A program made the translations under genes and the position numbers. A stretch of 64,000 nt of DNA from Sunxiuqinia sp963678245 (lineage in GTDB: Bacteria > Bacteroidota > Bacteroidia > Bacteroidales > Prolixibacteraceae), in assembly GCA_965140765.1 (NCBI GenBank), contig OZ223307.1:62001-126000 (forward strand). Reading direction: 5' to 3'. The notes beneath the pieces are model-generated. The model worked only from the letters and a program-made list of their open reading frames with translations, ran no database searches and was not told the origin of the DNA. Shown here one piece after another: positions 24,399 through 34,087 of the stretch (the first letter of the stretch is position 1; each line of letters opens with the position of its first letter).

Positions 24399-25649
24399 CT
24401 ATTCAAACCGAACCGTCTTCTCCGGCGAAATCCGGCTTACAAAATAGGATGGCCCAATCAGCATAAAAAGGGTAATCACCAGCGCTCCAATATTTAATAG
24501 TACAATGTGCAAAACCGAAATATTTACAGGAACGGTATCAACATAATAAGAGGTTGGATCGAGATGAATTATTTTAAAATAATGCTGAAGCAAGCCCAAA
24601 ACAATACCCAGGATATTTCCCCAAAGTAAACCTTCCCCAATCAAAAAAACAGAAAAATACAGGAAAACTTTCCTCACATTCACATTAGCTGCCCCAAGCG
24701 ATTTGAGCACACCAATCATCTGAGTTCGCTCTAAAATAATGACCAACAAACCGGACACCATATTAAAACCGGCAACCAATACCATCAACACCAAAATAAT
24801 CCAAACATTCATGTCCAACAGGTTGAGCCAATCAAAAATATACGGGAACTTGCGTTTTACGTTTACAACCCGCAACAACGAATCATCATCATTCATATTC
24901 GCTAAGACCAAGTTCCGAACAGCATATTCAGTCTGGTCAACTTCATCCATACTTCTGATATAAATTTCGTACCCGCTAATCTGATTCTCATCCCACGAAT
25001 TTAGCCGCTGAATATGTCGAATATCAATCAGCACAAACATACGATCAAACTCTTCCAAGCCGGTTCGATAGACTCCACCGACTTCGAACTGTCGAATACG
25101 GGGAACTTTTTCATTTTGATTCAGAAAATACATTCGGAAAGAATCTCCCAATTTCAATTTCAACAAATTGGAAAGCTGCTCCGAAATCCAAACCTGTTTC
25201 GTTCTCAGCGAGTCCAATTTGATTCGCTGTCCGGCAATTTTGTTATTCTCAAAAAAACGCCAGTCAAAATCAGTAGCAACGCCTTTCAATACCACCCCCT
25301 GAATATCTTCTTCTGTTTTAATCATGCCTGGTTTTGTAGCATACTGCTGTACATGATCCACAAAAGGCATTGCCTTCAGCTCGCTTAAAAAAGGCTGTTG
25401 CTTATTTATTGATTCGGTCTGATAAGACATATTGCTGTCGTAATTTACCAACTGCAAATGTGCTGCAAATCCATTGACTTTACTTTCAACTTCTCGCTGA
25501 AAACCAGTCACAATAGCCACGGATAGAATCATAACCACCATCCCCAGGCTAATACCTGCCACTGCCAGGCGAACAATACGTCGGGAAAGTCTTTGGTCGC
25601 TATCTTTTGAGGAAAAAAGTCTTCGTGCTATAAATAATTCAGTATTCAT
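24399..25649 (-). CDS. LolC/LolE-like ABC transporter permease
   Basis: A 416-residue inner-membrane protein with the architecture of the lipoprotein-releasing permeases. One N-terminal helix (VRLAVAGISLGMVVMILSVAIVTGF, about 25-50) is followed by a large periplasmic domain (about 50-270) and three helices in a C-terminal FtsX domain (WIILVLMVLVAGFNMVSGLLV, VFLYFSVFLIGEGLLWGNILG, VLLNIGALVITLFMLIGP). The start RRLFSSKDSDQRLSRRIV is typical of Bacteroidota members. LolCDE extracts lipoproteins from the inner membrane for transfer to the outer membrane. The ATPase LolD is not encoded nearby, so it must be supplied from elsewhere. Confidence 0.85.
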   Translation of the reverse strand: MNTELFIARRLFSSKDSDQRLSRRIVRLAVAGISLGMVVMILSVAIVTGFQREVESKVNGFAAHLQLVNYDSNMSYQTESINKQQPFLSELKAMPFVDHVQQYATKPGMIKTEEDIQGVVLKGVATDFDWRFFENNKIAGQRIKLDSLRTKQVWISEQLSNLLKLKLGDSFRMYFLNQNEKVPRIRQFEVGGVYRTGLEEFDRMFVLIDIRHIQRLNSWDENQISGYEIYIRSMDEVDQTEYAVRNLVLANMNDDDSLLRVVNVKRKFPYIFDWLNLLDMNVWIILVLMVLVAGFNMVSGLLVIILERTQMIGVLKSLGAANVNVRKVFLYFSVFLIGEGLLWGNILGIVLGLLQHYFKIIHLDPTSYYVDTVPVNISVLHIVLLNIGALVITLFMLIGPSYFVSRISPEKTVRFE

Positions 25650-25825
25650 CTAAAACTAAAAGCTAGTCAATATCTACAATATCAATCGATAAAAAACGGG
25701 GAATCCGCCACATCGCATGTCAAAATTAACAATTTGCCGCGGCTGTCAACGACTTAACGAAAGATTATTTGAAACAGTATTCTGAAAACACTTCAAGCTC
25801 GATGTATGTTGAAAGGGCAACTATT

Positions 25826-26812
25826 TTATTCCTTTGTTCGATTGATGAATGGCAAAGCAAGCAGAGAAAGCAGTCCTACAATAATCATCATCGCTGTCAT
25901 AGAAGTGTGTGCCAATAAGGCAAAGACCATCCCATCAGCTTTGTCGATTCCGTATACCATCAGCGCTTGAACGACCATAAAATGCCAGGCTCCAATTCCG
26001 CCTTGCACGGGGGCAACCATACCATAGCTTCCCAAAACAAAGGTTGTTAACCCGGCTATCATTGACAAATGCGAAGTGAAGTCGAAGGAAAAGAAGACCA
26101 CATAAAGCATCAGGTAATACATCCCCCAAATGAAGACAGAATGTGCGATAAAAGCCCACTTATTTTTCATTGCCTTGATCGACTTTACGCCTTCAGCAAA
26201 TTTAATAAGAATACCACGCACCTTCTCAAATAGAGAGGATCTTAATAATTTATTACGCATTAAATAAAGTACAATAATCACGGATATAACCGACAAAACA
26301 GCCCAGGGAGACAAGGCTACGCTATTCAGTTTCTCTTTGACATCCGGGTTGTTCTCCAAAAACTGGATAACCTGACCAAACTGACCAACAATCACGATAA
26401 ATGTTAGTATCAACAGCATAATTACGTCAATAATGCGCTCAACAACCACCGTACCGATCAACTGGGTAAACGACATTTTCTCATATCGAGCCAAAACACC
26501 ACAACGTGAAATCTCGCCCATACGCGGGAAAACCAGATTCATCAGGTAACCAACCATTACAGCTAAAAAGGTATTCAACAGGCGAGGTTTTTTGCCGAGA
26601 GGTTCAATCATCAGATTCCAGCGCATCGTACGACTGATGTGACTAAGCAAACCAAAAAATAAAGATAGCCAGACCCACCAATAGTTGACATCATTTTTTA
26701 AAACGGACTTCAATCGGTCAACATCCTGATCTTTGTACACCAGCCAAAATAAAAGAACACCCAAGGCTAAAAAGGCAAGAAATTTAAGGGTCTTAACTAT
26801 TTTCTGTTTCAA
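25826..26812 (-). CDS. Lysylphosphatidylglycerol synthase TM-region family protein
   Basis: A 328-residue integral membrane protein with about eight helices and the family pattern of UPF0104/AglD-type flippase-like proteins (LSHISRTMRWNLMIEPLG, YLMNLVFPRMGEISRCGVL, VVERIIDVIMLL, GSYGMVAPVQGGIGAWHFM). The synthetase domain of true MprF enzymes is absent, so lysyl transfer is not expected; a role in lipid or glycan export across the inner membrane has been proposed for relatives. The gene stands alone on the minus strand and is divergent from rsmA. Confidence 0.82.
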   Translation of the reverse strand: MKQKIVKTLKFLAFLALGVLLFWLVYKDQDVDRLKSVLKNDVNYWWVWLSLFFGLLSHISRTMRWNLMIEPLGKKPRLLNTFLAVMVGYLMNLVFPRMGEISRCGVLARYEKMSFTQLIGTVVVERIIDVIMLLILTFIVIVGQFGQVIQFLENNPDVKEKLNSVALSPWAVLSVISVIIVLYLMRNKLLRSSLFEKVRGILIKFAEGVKSIKAMKNKWAFIAHSVFIWGMYYLMLYVVFFSFDFTSHLSMIAGLTTFVLGSYGMVAPVQGGIGAWHFMVVQALMVYGIDKADGMVFALLAHTSMTAMMIIVGLLSLLALPFINRTKE

Positions 26813-26892
26813 ATCAAACTTGTTAATTATTGAAATAACGCTATTTTTAGAATCGTTTTCGCGTCACTTCTTCTTTTTATTAAGTACTTTAC

Positions 26893-26947
26893 TAAATTTG
26901 CACGCCTCGTGAAAAAGGCAAGTTTCGCAGACAAAAATATATATTTG
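26893..26947 (+). promoter_or_regulatory. Two candidate -7 boxes for the rsmA unit
   Basis: TAAATTTG (26893-26900) and TATATTTG (26940-26947) both match TAnnTTTG. They would give leaders of about 105 and 58 bases. No clear -33 elements were found, so which is used is open. Confidence 0.35.
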
Positions 26948-27010
26948 TTTTAAATCACCTCGGTTTTTAACAACATATCTAACATCATATCATATACAAC
27001 AGCAATAACA

Positions 27011-27787
27011 ATGGGCAACGTCAGAGCAAAAAAGAATTTAGGACAGCATTTTTTGAAAGACAAAAATATTGCCCAAAACATAGTTGAAAGCCTTCAGGCA
27101 GAAGATATCAAGCAGGTTTTAGAAATCGGTCCGGGCATGGGCGTACTCACCCAGTTTCTACTTCAGAAAAAAACTTATCAAACAACAGTTGTCGAAATTG
27201 ATCGCGAGTCAGTTGATTACCTGAAAGTACATTTCCCCGAATTGAAAGATCGGATTATTTCGAGAGATTTTTTGAAGCTGAATTTAGCGGAGTATTATCA
27301 GGAACCTTTTGCCATCATTGGAAATTTCCCCTACAATATTTCATCGCAAATCTTTTTTAAAGTTTTGGAATACCGGGATCTGATACCAGAGGTAGTCGGC
27401 ATGCTCCAGAAAGAAGTAGCCGAGCGAATTGCCAGAGATCCGGGTAGTAAAGTCTATGGCATTTTAAGTGTTTTTTTACAAGCCTTTTATGATATCGAAT
27501 ACCTGTTCACGGTGGACGAACATGTATTCATCCCTCCACCCAAAGTAAAATCGGCCGTTATCCGGCTAAAACGAAACAACAGGCAGCAACTGGATTGTGA
27601 TGAAAAACTCTTCGTCCAATTGGTAAAAGCCGGATTTAACCAACGTCGAAAAACGCTTCGCAATTCCGTAAAATCATTTCTCCGCGACGAAGAACTTAAG
27701 CACGATCCAATTTTCTCTAAACGTCCCGAGCAGTTAAGTGTTAATGATTTTGAACGTTTAACCAGGCTGATCCAAGATCAGTCTTAA
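27011..27787 (+). CDS. rsmA: 16S rRNA (adenine(1518)-N6/adenine(1519)-N6) dimethyltransferase
   Basis: A 258-residue Rossmann-fold methyltransferase that dimethylates two adjacent adenines in the 3' end loop of 16S rRNA during small-subunit assembly. Seen: the N-terminal KNLGQHFLKDKNI, the SAM motif EIGPGMGVLTQFLL (about 39-52), the acidic VEIDRES, the catalytic NFPYNIS (motif IV, with F for the usual L), and the C-terminal helical domain FNQRRKTLRNSVK. Length is normal. mgtE follows after 10 bases. Confidence 0.96.
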   Translation: MGNVRAKKNLGQHFLKDKNIAQNIVESLQAEDIKQVLEIGPGMGVLTQFLLQKKTYQTTVVEIDRESVDYLKVHFPELKDRIISRDFLKLNLAEYYQEPFAIIGNFPYNISSQIFFKVLEYRDLIPEVVGMLQKEVAERIARDPGSKVYGILSVFLQAFYDIEYLFTVDEHVFIPPPKVKSAVIRLKRNNRQQLDCDEKLFVQLVKAGFNQRRKTLRNSVKSFLRDEELKHDPIFSKRPEQLSVNDFERLTRLIQDQS

Positions 27788-27797
27788 AAAAGCAGCC

Positions 27798-29156
27798 ATG
27801 CAATTTGAACTGAATCGAGAATTTATCGACGAGCTGAAGAGCCTTATTGAACAAGAAGCCTCCGAAGCTATTCTATCCAAACTTGAAGGCCTTCACCCAA
27901 CGGAGATTGCTGAGGTTATGGATGAGCTGAACATGGACGAAGCCAAATACCTTTATTTACAATTGGATGGAGAAAAGGCCTCTGATGTACTGGTTGAAAT
28001 TCCCGAAAACGAACGAAGGCGATTCCTGAAAGTTTTACCCCCCGAATTGATTGCCCGGCAATTTATCGAATACATGGACTCGGATGATGCTGCCGATGTT
28101 GTCGGTGACCTGGAGGACGATATGAAAGAGGCCGTTCTTCAAGAGATCGAGGATAAGGAACAAGCCGGAGACATTGCCGATCTGCTCGAGTACGATGACG
28201 ATTCGGCCGGCGGACTGATGGCTAAAGAGCTGATTAAAGTAAACGAAAACTGGACAGTTCAAACTTCATTAAAAGAAATATCGAAGCAGGCTGAAGACAT
28301 TGACGAAATATACTATGTATATGTTGTTGACGATGGAGAGTTTTTGAAAGGCATTCTCTCGTTAAAAAAGTTAATTCTAAATTCAACCCAATCAAAAATT
28401 AAAAATCTGGTTGAAGATGAAATACATTCGGTAAAAACCGATGCATCACAGGAAGAAGTTGCACAGATGATGGAACGTTTTGACTTGGTGGCCGTGCCGG
28501 TTGTTGACCATATTGGACGACTAAAAGGACGAATCACCATTGACGATGTGGTTGACGTCATTCGCGAAGAAGCTGAACGCGACTACCAAATGGTTTCGGG
28601 TATCACCGGCGATGTAGAATCGGGCGACCGTGTATGGAATTTAACCAGAGCCCGGCTTCCATGGCTGCTTATTGGATTGATTGGTGGAATATTAGGAGCG
28701 CGTGTTTTAGGAGCAAACGAAGCAGCCTTGTCTGAAATTAAAGGCATCGCCTTTTTCATTCCACTCATTGCCGCCATGGCCGGAAATGTCGGGGTGCAAT
28801 CATCTTCTATTGTTGTGCAGACCATCGCCAGCGGTGCACGCGACTTCGACACCTTTGGAAAAAAACTCCTAAAGGAACTGGCAGTCGGACTAATCACAGC
28901 TTTTGTTTTTTCAAGTCTTATTTTTAGTTACAATTTTTTCTTCGGCGATAGCATGAACCTAACCTGGGCAGTAAGTATTTCTTTATTCATCGTTATTGTG
29001 TTCGCCTCCCTGTTTGGAACAACAATCCCACTTGTTTTAAACAAGCTAAAAATAGACCCGGCTCTTGCCACCGGACCTTTTATTACGACCATGAACGACA
29101 TCCTGGGACTGATTATGTACATGATGATCGCTAAACTATTTTTCAATATCATTTAA
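27798..29156 (+). CDS. mgtE: Magnesium transporter MgtE
   Basis: A 452-residue magnesium channel/transporter. The cytosolic N-domain (1-130: LHPTEIAEVMDEL, ADVVGDLEDDMKEAVL) and two CBS domains (about 135-255) form the Mg2+ sensor that closes the pore when cytosolic Mg2+ is high. Five membrane helices follow, starting with RARLPWLLIGLIGGILGA. The pore segment AAMAGNVGVQSSSIVVQ and the final segment GPFITTMNDILGLIMYM (with the Mg2+-binding Asp) are seen. Lies between rsmA and the rimB-like gene with gaps of 10 and 1 bases, so it is co-transcribed with both. Confidence 0.95.
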   Translation: MQFELNREFIDELKSLIEQEASEAILSKLEGLHPTEIAEVMDELNMDEAKYLYLQLDGEKASDVLVEIPENERRRFLKVLPPELIARQFIEYMDSDDAADVVGDLEDDMKEAVLQEIEDKEQAGDIADLLEYDDDSAGGLMAKELIKVNENWTVQTSLKEISKQAEDIDEIYYVYVVDDGEFLKGILSLKKLILNSTQSKIKNLVEDEIHSVKTDASQEEVAQMMERFDLVAVPVVDHIGRLKGRITIDDVVDVIREEAERDYQMVSGITGDVESGDRVWNLTRARLPWLLIGLIGGILGARVLGANEAALSEIKGIAFFIPLIAAMAGNVGVQSSSIVVQTIASGARDFDTFGKKLLKELAVGLITAFVFSSLIFSYNFFFGDSMNLTWAVSISLFIVIVFASLFGTTIPLVLNKLKIDPALATGPFITTMNDILGLIMYMMIAKLFFNII

Positions 29157-29157
29157 A

Positions 29158-29613
29158 ATGACAAAATCCAAAATCGTCATCGGGAGGGAGGACATTGCCG
29201 ACTTTCCACTTTTAAATCTTGGAGGGATTGAAGTGAAGACCGATTCGGGTGCTTACACATCTAGCTTTCATTGTCACAATATTGAATTGATCTCAGTTGA
29301 TGGAGTCGAAAAACTGAAGTGTTACTTTTTAGATCCGGAACATGACAAATACCGCAACAAAGAATTTATCTTTGAAACCTTTGTTTTAAAAAAGGTGAAG
29401 AGCTCAAACGGGCAAATGGAAGAACGCTATTCGATTTCAACAGAAATAAGGCTCTTTGAAAAAACATATCCGATTGACCTGACTTTAACGGAGCGTGGAT
29501 CCATGAAATTCCCGGTACTGTTGGGACGAAAATTTTTATCAAAGCGATTTGTTGTTGACAGTTCATTAACGAACCTCTCACAAAAAGGAAAAATAAAAAT
29601 TGTAACTTACTGA
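29158..29613 (+). CDS. RimB-like retropepsin-fold protease (PF05618, 'ATP-dependent zinc protease')
   Basis: A 151-residue single-domain protein of the family annotated as ATP-dependent zinc protease but now regarded as retropepsin-like. The putative catalytic motif is VKTDSGAYTSS (Asp at about 29), with a matching hydrophobic strand FPVLLGRKFLSKRFVVD near the C-terminus, as in dimeric aspartic proteases. In pseudomonads the relative RimB is encoded with rimK and affects ribosomal S6 glutamylation. The start lies one base after the mgtE stop, and rimK follows after 98 bases. The substrate here is unproven. Confidence 0.8.
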   Translation: MTKSKIVIGREDIADFPLLNLGGIEVKTDSGAYTSSFHCHNIELISVDGVEKLKCYFLDPEHDKYRNKEFIFETFVLKKVKSSNGQMEERYSISTEIRLFEKTYPIDLTLTERGSMKFPVLLGRKFLSKRFVVDSSLTNLSQKGKIKIVTY

Positions 29614-29711
29614 GAGAAAAACAGACAACAAGTCGGTTAGCAAACTAAGAAACAAGAAAATTGCATGAAGAGATATCCTCGTGCCAGCATTTAAATTAAA
29701 AATCAAACAAA

Positions 29712-30584
29712 ATGAAATTAGTCGTATTATCAAGAAACCCTCAATTATATTCTACAAAACGATTGGTTGAAGCAGGGGAACAAAGAGGGCACGAGGTTCT
29801 CGTTGTTGACCACTCCAAGTGTGACCTGTTTATTGAAAAGAAAAAGCCTTCAGTCTATTACAAAGGCAGCAAACTGGAAAATGTTGATGCAGTTATTCCC
29901 CGAATTGGCGCCTCAGTTACCTTTTATGGAACTGCTGTCGTTCGTCAGTTTGAAATGATGAAAGTTTTTACCGCTATTGAAAGTCAGGCCTTGGTTCGTT
30001 CGCGCGACAAACTGCGCAGCCTCCAAATATTAAGTCGTGCAGGTTTGGGACTTCCTAAAACAGTTTTTACGAACTATTCACGCAATGTAAAAGACATCAT
30101 TCAAAGTGTGGGAGGAACGCCTGTTGTTATAAAAGTGCTGGAAGGAACCCAAGGCCTGGGAGTGGTACTTGCCGAAACCGACAATGCTGCAGAATCAGTC
30201 ATTGAGGCTTTCAATGGACTAAAAGCACGAGTTATTGTTCAGGAGTACATCAAAGAGTCAAAAGGAGCCGATATTCGTGCATTTGTTGTTGATGGAGTTG
30301 TTGTTGGCGCCATGAAACGTCAGGGGAAAAAAGGAGAATTCCGATCGAACCTGCACCGTGGTGGATCGGCTGAAATAATTGAGCTTAGCGAAGATGAAGA
30401 AAATGCAGCACTGAAAGCCGCCCGGGTGATGGGATTGGGGGTAGCCGGAGTAGATATGCTACAATCAAACCACGGACCTTTAATTCTGGAGGTAAACTCA
30501 TCGCCAGGACTTGAAGGAATTGAAGCCGCCACAGAAAAGGATATTGCAAGAAACATCATCCGATATGTTGAACGCAATATTTAA
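29712..30584 (+). CDS. rimK: Ribosomal protein S6 glutamate ligase (RimK)
   Basis: This 290-residue ATP-grasp ligase adds glutamate residues to a protein C-terminus, classically that of S6. It starts with MKLVVLSRNPQLYSTKRLVEAG and has VIPRIGASVTFYG, the ATP-grasp core (RSRDKLRSLQILSRAGLGLPKT; VVIKVLEGTQGLGVVLAE, about 138-155), the acidic metal motif GVAGVDML and LEVNSSPGLEGIE. No RNA-binding or extra domain is present. Flanked by the RimB-like protease and an aspartoacylase-family gene 12 bases later, the recurrent partners of rimK. Confidence 0.93.
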   Translation: MKLVVLSRNPQLYSTKRLVEAGEQRGHEVLVVDHSKCDLFIEKKKPSVYYKGSKLENVDAVIPRIGASVTFYGTAVVRQFEMMKVFTAIESQALVRSRDKLRSLQILSRAGLGLPKTVFTNYSRNVKDIIQSVGGTPVVIKVLEGTQGLGVVLAETDNAAESVIEAFNGLKARVIVQEYIKESKGADIRAFVVDGVVVGAMKRQGKKGEFRSNLHRGGSAEIIELSEDEENAALKAARVMGLGVAGVDMLQSNHGPLILEVNSSPGLEGIEAATEKDIARNIIRYVERNI

Positions 30585-30596
30585 CGGTATTTAAAT

Positions 30597-31568
30597 ATGA
30601 GACAAAACAAACCCATGAAAATCCTGGGAACCGAAATTAAACCGGGAAAACAAACCATCCTCAACTTGGATATTGCCCGTCTGCACACCCGAACAAAAGT
30701 TGAAGTTCCGGTGATTGTTGAACGTGCCAAAGAAGATGGGCCTGTACTTTTATTAAATGCGGGCATCCATGGAAACGAAATAAATGGTATTGAGATAATT
30801 CGTGAGATAATTTCAAAAAAGATCAATAAACCCAACCGAGGTACTGTTATTTGCATTCCCGTATTAAATGTTTTTGGATTCCTGAGCCAAACCCGGGAAT
30901 TCCCCGATGGGAAGGACCTCAACAGGGTTTTCCCGGGATCAAAAACCGGATCCCTGGCTAGTATTTTTGCTTACCATTTAATGAACAACATCTTACCACA
31001 CATTGATTACTGCATTGATTTTCATACAGGAGGCGCCAACCGCTTCAACAGTTCACAAATTAGAATTAACAGAGGAGATCAGGAGCTACTTGAGCTAGCG
31101 AAGATTTTTAATCCCCGCTTTATAGTTTATGCACCCAATCGCGAAAAGTCGTTCAGACAGGCAGCTTCCCGAGCCGGGAAAAAAGTACTGCTTTTTGAGG
31201 GCGGAAAATCGCTCGATTTCCACAAACGCATAACCCTGCGTGGCGTTCGTGGAGTGATGAAAACCATGACCCATCTGGACATGCGGGACTTTACCAAAGA
31301 GATCGAAGCTTTACCTATGAGCGAATCTGTTATTATAGAAAGTTCAAGCTGGGTTCGAGCTCGCCACGGAGGCTTATTCCGCTTCGACATAAAAGATGGA
31401 GCCAGTGTTGAAAAAGGAGAAATCATTGGTAGCATTTCTGATCCGTATGGAAAATTCATACATCGAGTAAAGATGCCGGAAAGTGGCCACATACTCGGAT
31501 TAAATCATGCACCTATTGTTTACCAGGGAGATGCACTGCTTCACTTGGGAACCACAAAAGCGACCTAA
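30597..31568 (+). CDS. Succinylglutamate desuccinylase/aspartoacylase family protein
   Basis: A 323-residue zinc-dependent hydrolase of the M14/AspA superfamily. The zinc motif is NAGIHGNEINGIE (His and Glu, about 55-67); the third ligand is in IDYCIDFHTGG (His, about 142). The C-terminal about 90 residues form a beta-rich swivel domain (VRARHGGLFRFDI...EKGEIIGSISDPYG). The family removes N-acyl groups from acidic amino acids or cuts amide bonds of Asp/Glu; true substrate unknown. Co-occurrence with RimK and RimB suggests action on glutamylated or acylated peptides. A second in-frame ATG at 30615 is an alternative start. Confidence 0.85.
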   Translation: MRQNKPMKILGTEIKPGKQTILNLDIARLHTRTKVEVPVIVERAKEDGPVLLLNAGIHGNEINGIEIIREIISKKINKPNRGTVICIPVLNVFGFLSQTREFPDGKDLNRVFPGSKTGSLASIFAYHLMNNILPHIDYCIDFHTGGANRFNSSQIRINRGDQELLELAKIFNPRFIVYAPNREKSFRQAASRAGKKVLLFEGGKSLDFHKRITLRGVRGVMKTMTHLDMRDFTKEIEALPMSESVIIESSSWVRARHGGLFRFDIKDGASVEKGEIIGSISDPYGKFIHRVKMPESGHILGLNHAPIVYQGDALLHLGTTKAT

Positions 31569-31604
31569 TTTCGCACAATTCAAACTATAGATCCTACACG
31601 AGCA

Positions 31605-32507
31605 CTATTCTTCCAGTCCAAGAATAGCTGAGGTTTCATAGCTTGCTCCAGGTGCCAACTGAATGGTGTAATCAAACGCATTGGTGGCTTCCACGCAAAC
31701 AAAAGCTTCATAACCATCATCAGGAATATCGGCAATGCCAGTCGAGGCCTCTTTGCCCGGATTCCAAACTGTAGTAACTTTGCTCCCTGACTTTTCAACA
31801 AGAATACGGCGACGAAAAGCCGGATCATCAATTACAACCGGCGTTTCTGTATTGAGGTAATGACGAGTAAGCGGCTCATTGAAAGCTAACTGCTTTTCGT
31901 TTTGCAGACCATCTTCCCCAGTCAGCTGGTTGTAATAACTTAGTCCTTCCAACCCTTCAATCTGAATGTTTTCAATAGCTGATATCGTATAATACGTATG
32001 CAGTGCACACCCGTATTCAAATGACACAGTAGAGGTATTGGTCACTTTGAGTGTGGCTGTCAGCTTTTTCCCAATCGTAAAAATCATTTCAGCTAAAAAA
32101 TCATGAGCCCAGTAAGCTTTAGTGGTATCCGATGATTGAAGTTGCATCCGAATAAGGGTTTCACCATTCGGCAATGCCTGAGTTCCTACAACGTCCCAAA
32201 ACATCAGTCGTCCAAAACCGTGCTGGGGCTGCTGGGGATCTGACTGATGAGGACCGAACCAGGGAAAGCAAATCGGAATTCCTCCGCGGATAGCTTTTCC
32301 TTCCTGCATGAAACTGTCGGGGCTCATCCAAAGAAAATCCATATTATTGTGAGGACTAAAGCTCATCGCCTGTGCCCCATACAGGCAAATATCGGCCTGA
32401 GCATATTTATTTGAAATACTAATAAACGGTAGCTCGCCTTCAATTTTCATGAAACCAACCTCGCCTTCAATACCAAACTTTTCGTCTAATTCTTCAATTA
32501 ATTGCAT
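31605..32507 (-). CDS. D-hexose-6-phosphate mutarotase (YeaD type)
   Basis: A 300-residue aldose-epimerase-fold protein. Family features: GAQAMSFSPHNNMDFLWMSP, GKAIRGGIPICFPWFGPH (active-site region), QHGFGRLMFWDV with the catalytic His, YGCALHTYYTISAIENIQIEGLEG, and VWNPGKEA near the C-terminus. These enzymes interconvert the alpha and beta anomers of hexose 6-phosphates. It stands alone, with 103 bases between its start and the end of the upstream permease gene. Confidence 0.9.
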   Translation of the reverse strand: MQLIEELDEKFGIEGEVGFMKIEGELPFISISNKYAQADICLYGAQAMSFSPHNNMDFLWMSPDSFMQEGKAIRGGIPICFPWFGPHQSDPQQPQHGFGRLMFWDVVGTQALPNGETLIRMQLQSSDTTKAYWAHDFLAEMIFTIGKKLTATLKVTNTSTVSFEYGCALHTYYTISAIENIQIEGLEGLSYYNQLTGEDGLQNEKQLAFNEPLTRHYLNTETPVVIDDPAFRRRILVEKSGSKVTTVWNPGKEASTGIADIPDDGYEAFVCVEATNAFDYTIQLAPGASYETSAILGLEE

Positions 32508-32610
32508 ATTCTATTTTTAGGAATGTAATAACTTATTTTTTTTGACTTAATAAATCCCATATTGCCAAACTTCTGTCTCTGCTCTAGATAAATAAAATCT
32601 CATTCCAACA

Positions 32611-33867
32611 TCAAACCGCTCCCATTGCTTTAACCGGATCGAGCCGGGAAGCTATAAGTGCGGGGAAAAAGCCGGATAAAATCCCAATGACCGCAGAAAT
32701 CATAAAACCTGTAATCACATTACTCGCATTCATCGCAATCGTCATATCCGACACGTAGTTGAAGATACTTGTTCCTATAAAAATCAAGAACAGCCCAACT
32801 GCTCCGCCCATGAGTGACAGGAAAACCGCCTCAAAGATAAACTGCAACAGAATGAAATATTTCTTTGCCCCCAAGGCTTTCTGAATACCAATAAGCCGCG
32901 TACGTTCTTTTACCGACACAAACATGATATTGGCAATTCCAAAGCCGCCTACAACAATGCTAAAGCCACCTATTATCCAACCGGCAATATTAATCACTTT
33001 AAAAACAGGCTCAAAACGGTCACTAATAGTATGCATCTCGTTAATCGCAAAGTCGTTTTCTTCCATTGGCTTCAAACGATGTAGTGATCGCATAATACCT
33101 TCCAATTCAGCGGTAAACTCTCCCCGATTCGCATCTGGGTTAGCCTTTACATTAATCGTCTGTCCTCGCTCTCGGGTTTTAAAATCGACCAAATTATTCG
33201 CATACATTACCGGAATATGAACCCGCTTGTCCATGCTTGTCCCAACCATACTTGAACCTTGCTTTTTGTAAGTACCAATCACCAACATTCGATGTCCGTT
33301 AACTTTAATTTCTTTTCCTATCGGGTTGTCTTCCTTAAACAGTCGATTAACTATCTCACTACCCATAACCGCCATTGGTGCTCCCGAACGCATCTCCGAA
33401 TCAGTAAAATATCTCCCTCGATCAATATCCAGGCTCCAGGTTTCTATCAAATCAGATGTTGTTGCCAACACCTCAGTACCTTCAGTACTACTATTTCCAA
33501 ATTCAACAGTCGAGCTAAATCCAAAAAGAAAAACAGCATATTCACTATACTGCGAATTTCGAACGATTGTCTCTGCTTCCTCAAGTTTCGGGAATGGCCG
33601 ATTCTGATATTTCCACCAAGGATATTCGTTTTCTCCTTCGGGAGGTGTCCATGGCCACTTCTGAATATAAACCATATTACTGCCCAAAGCATTGAGGTTA
33701 CTGCGAATATAATTTTCAAGAGAATCGATTATTGTAAAAACAGAAATGATGGCAAAAATGCCAATGGTAATTCCCAAAAGCGACAGAAAAGTACGCAACT
33801 TATTCGCACGCATGGAATCACCGGCAAACGAAAAACTCTCAAAGATTAATCGGAACAGAAGCATCAT
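32611..33867 (-). CDS. MacB-like ABC transporter permease
   Basis: A 418-residue inner-membrane protein. The N-terminus (DSMRANKLRTFLSLLGITIGIFAIISVFTIIDSL) is the first helix of MacB-type permeases. A periplasmic MacB_PCD-like domain spans about 50-280, followed by three helices of an FtsX domain (GGFSIVVGGFGIANIMFVSVKERTRLIGI, FEAVFLSLMGGAVGLFLIFIG, VITGFMISAVIGILSGFFPALIASRLDPVKAM). No ATPase domain is fused or encoded nearby, so its ATP-binding partner and substrate are unknown. Divergent from purH across 220 bases. Confidence 0.87.
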   Translation of the reverse strand: MMLLFRLIFESFSFAGDSMRANKLRTFLSLLGITIGIFAIISVFTIIDSLENYIRSNLNALGSNMVYIQKWPWTPPEGENEYPWWKYQNRPFPKLEEAETIVRNSQYSEYAVFLFGFSSTVEFGNSSTEGTEVLATTSDLIETWSLDIDRGRYFTDSEMRSGAPMAVMGSEIVNRLFKEDNPIGKEIKVNGHRMLVIGTYKKQGSSMVGTSMDKRVHIPVMYANNLVDFKTRERGQTINVKANPDANRGEFTAELEGIMRSLHRLKPMEENDFAINEMHTISDRFEPVFKVINIAGWIIGGFSIVVGGFGIANIMFVSVKERTRLIGIQKALGAKKYFILLQFIFEAVFLSLMGGAVGLFLIFIGTSIFNYVSDMTIAMNASNVITGFMISAVIGILSGFFPALIASRLDPVKAMGAV

Positions 33868-34055
33868 TTTAGTTTAGATCAATAAAGATAGAAATATTCC
33901 TTCCGAATGAAATATGAACCATAGCAAATAATAAATTCCGCGATATTAAAAAGTTTTAAGAAATAGCAATCCGATACTGAAAACTTGTTTGTATCTTTTG
34001 ACAATAAAATACTGAATTCACCGACTTTTCAGAAAGGAAAATCATTCGATTTTAT

Positions 34056-34063
34056 TATCTTTG
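34056..34063 (+). promoter_or_regulatory. Putative -7 promoter box of purH
   Basis: TATCTTTG matches TAnnTTTG and ends 24 bases before the purH ATG. No -33 TTTG at 19-21 bases. No purine riboswitch structure is visible in the short leader. Confidence 0.45.
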
Positions 34064-34087
34064 TGCATCAATTTCAAAAGACTATAA

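Noticed and set aside
33259..33849. Plus-strand frame of 196 codons
   Set aside because: Shadow of the MacB-like permease gene on the other strand.
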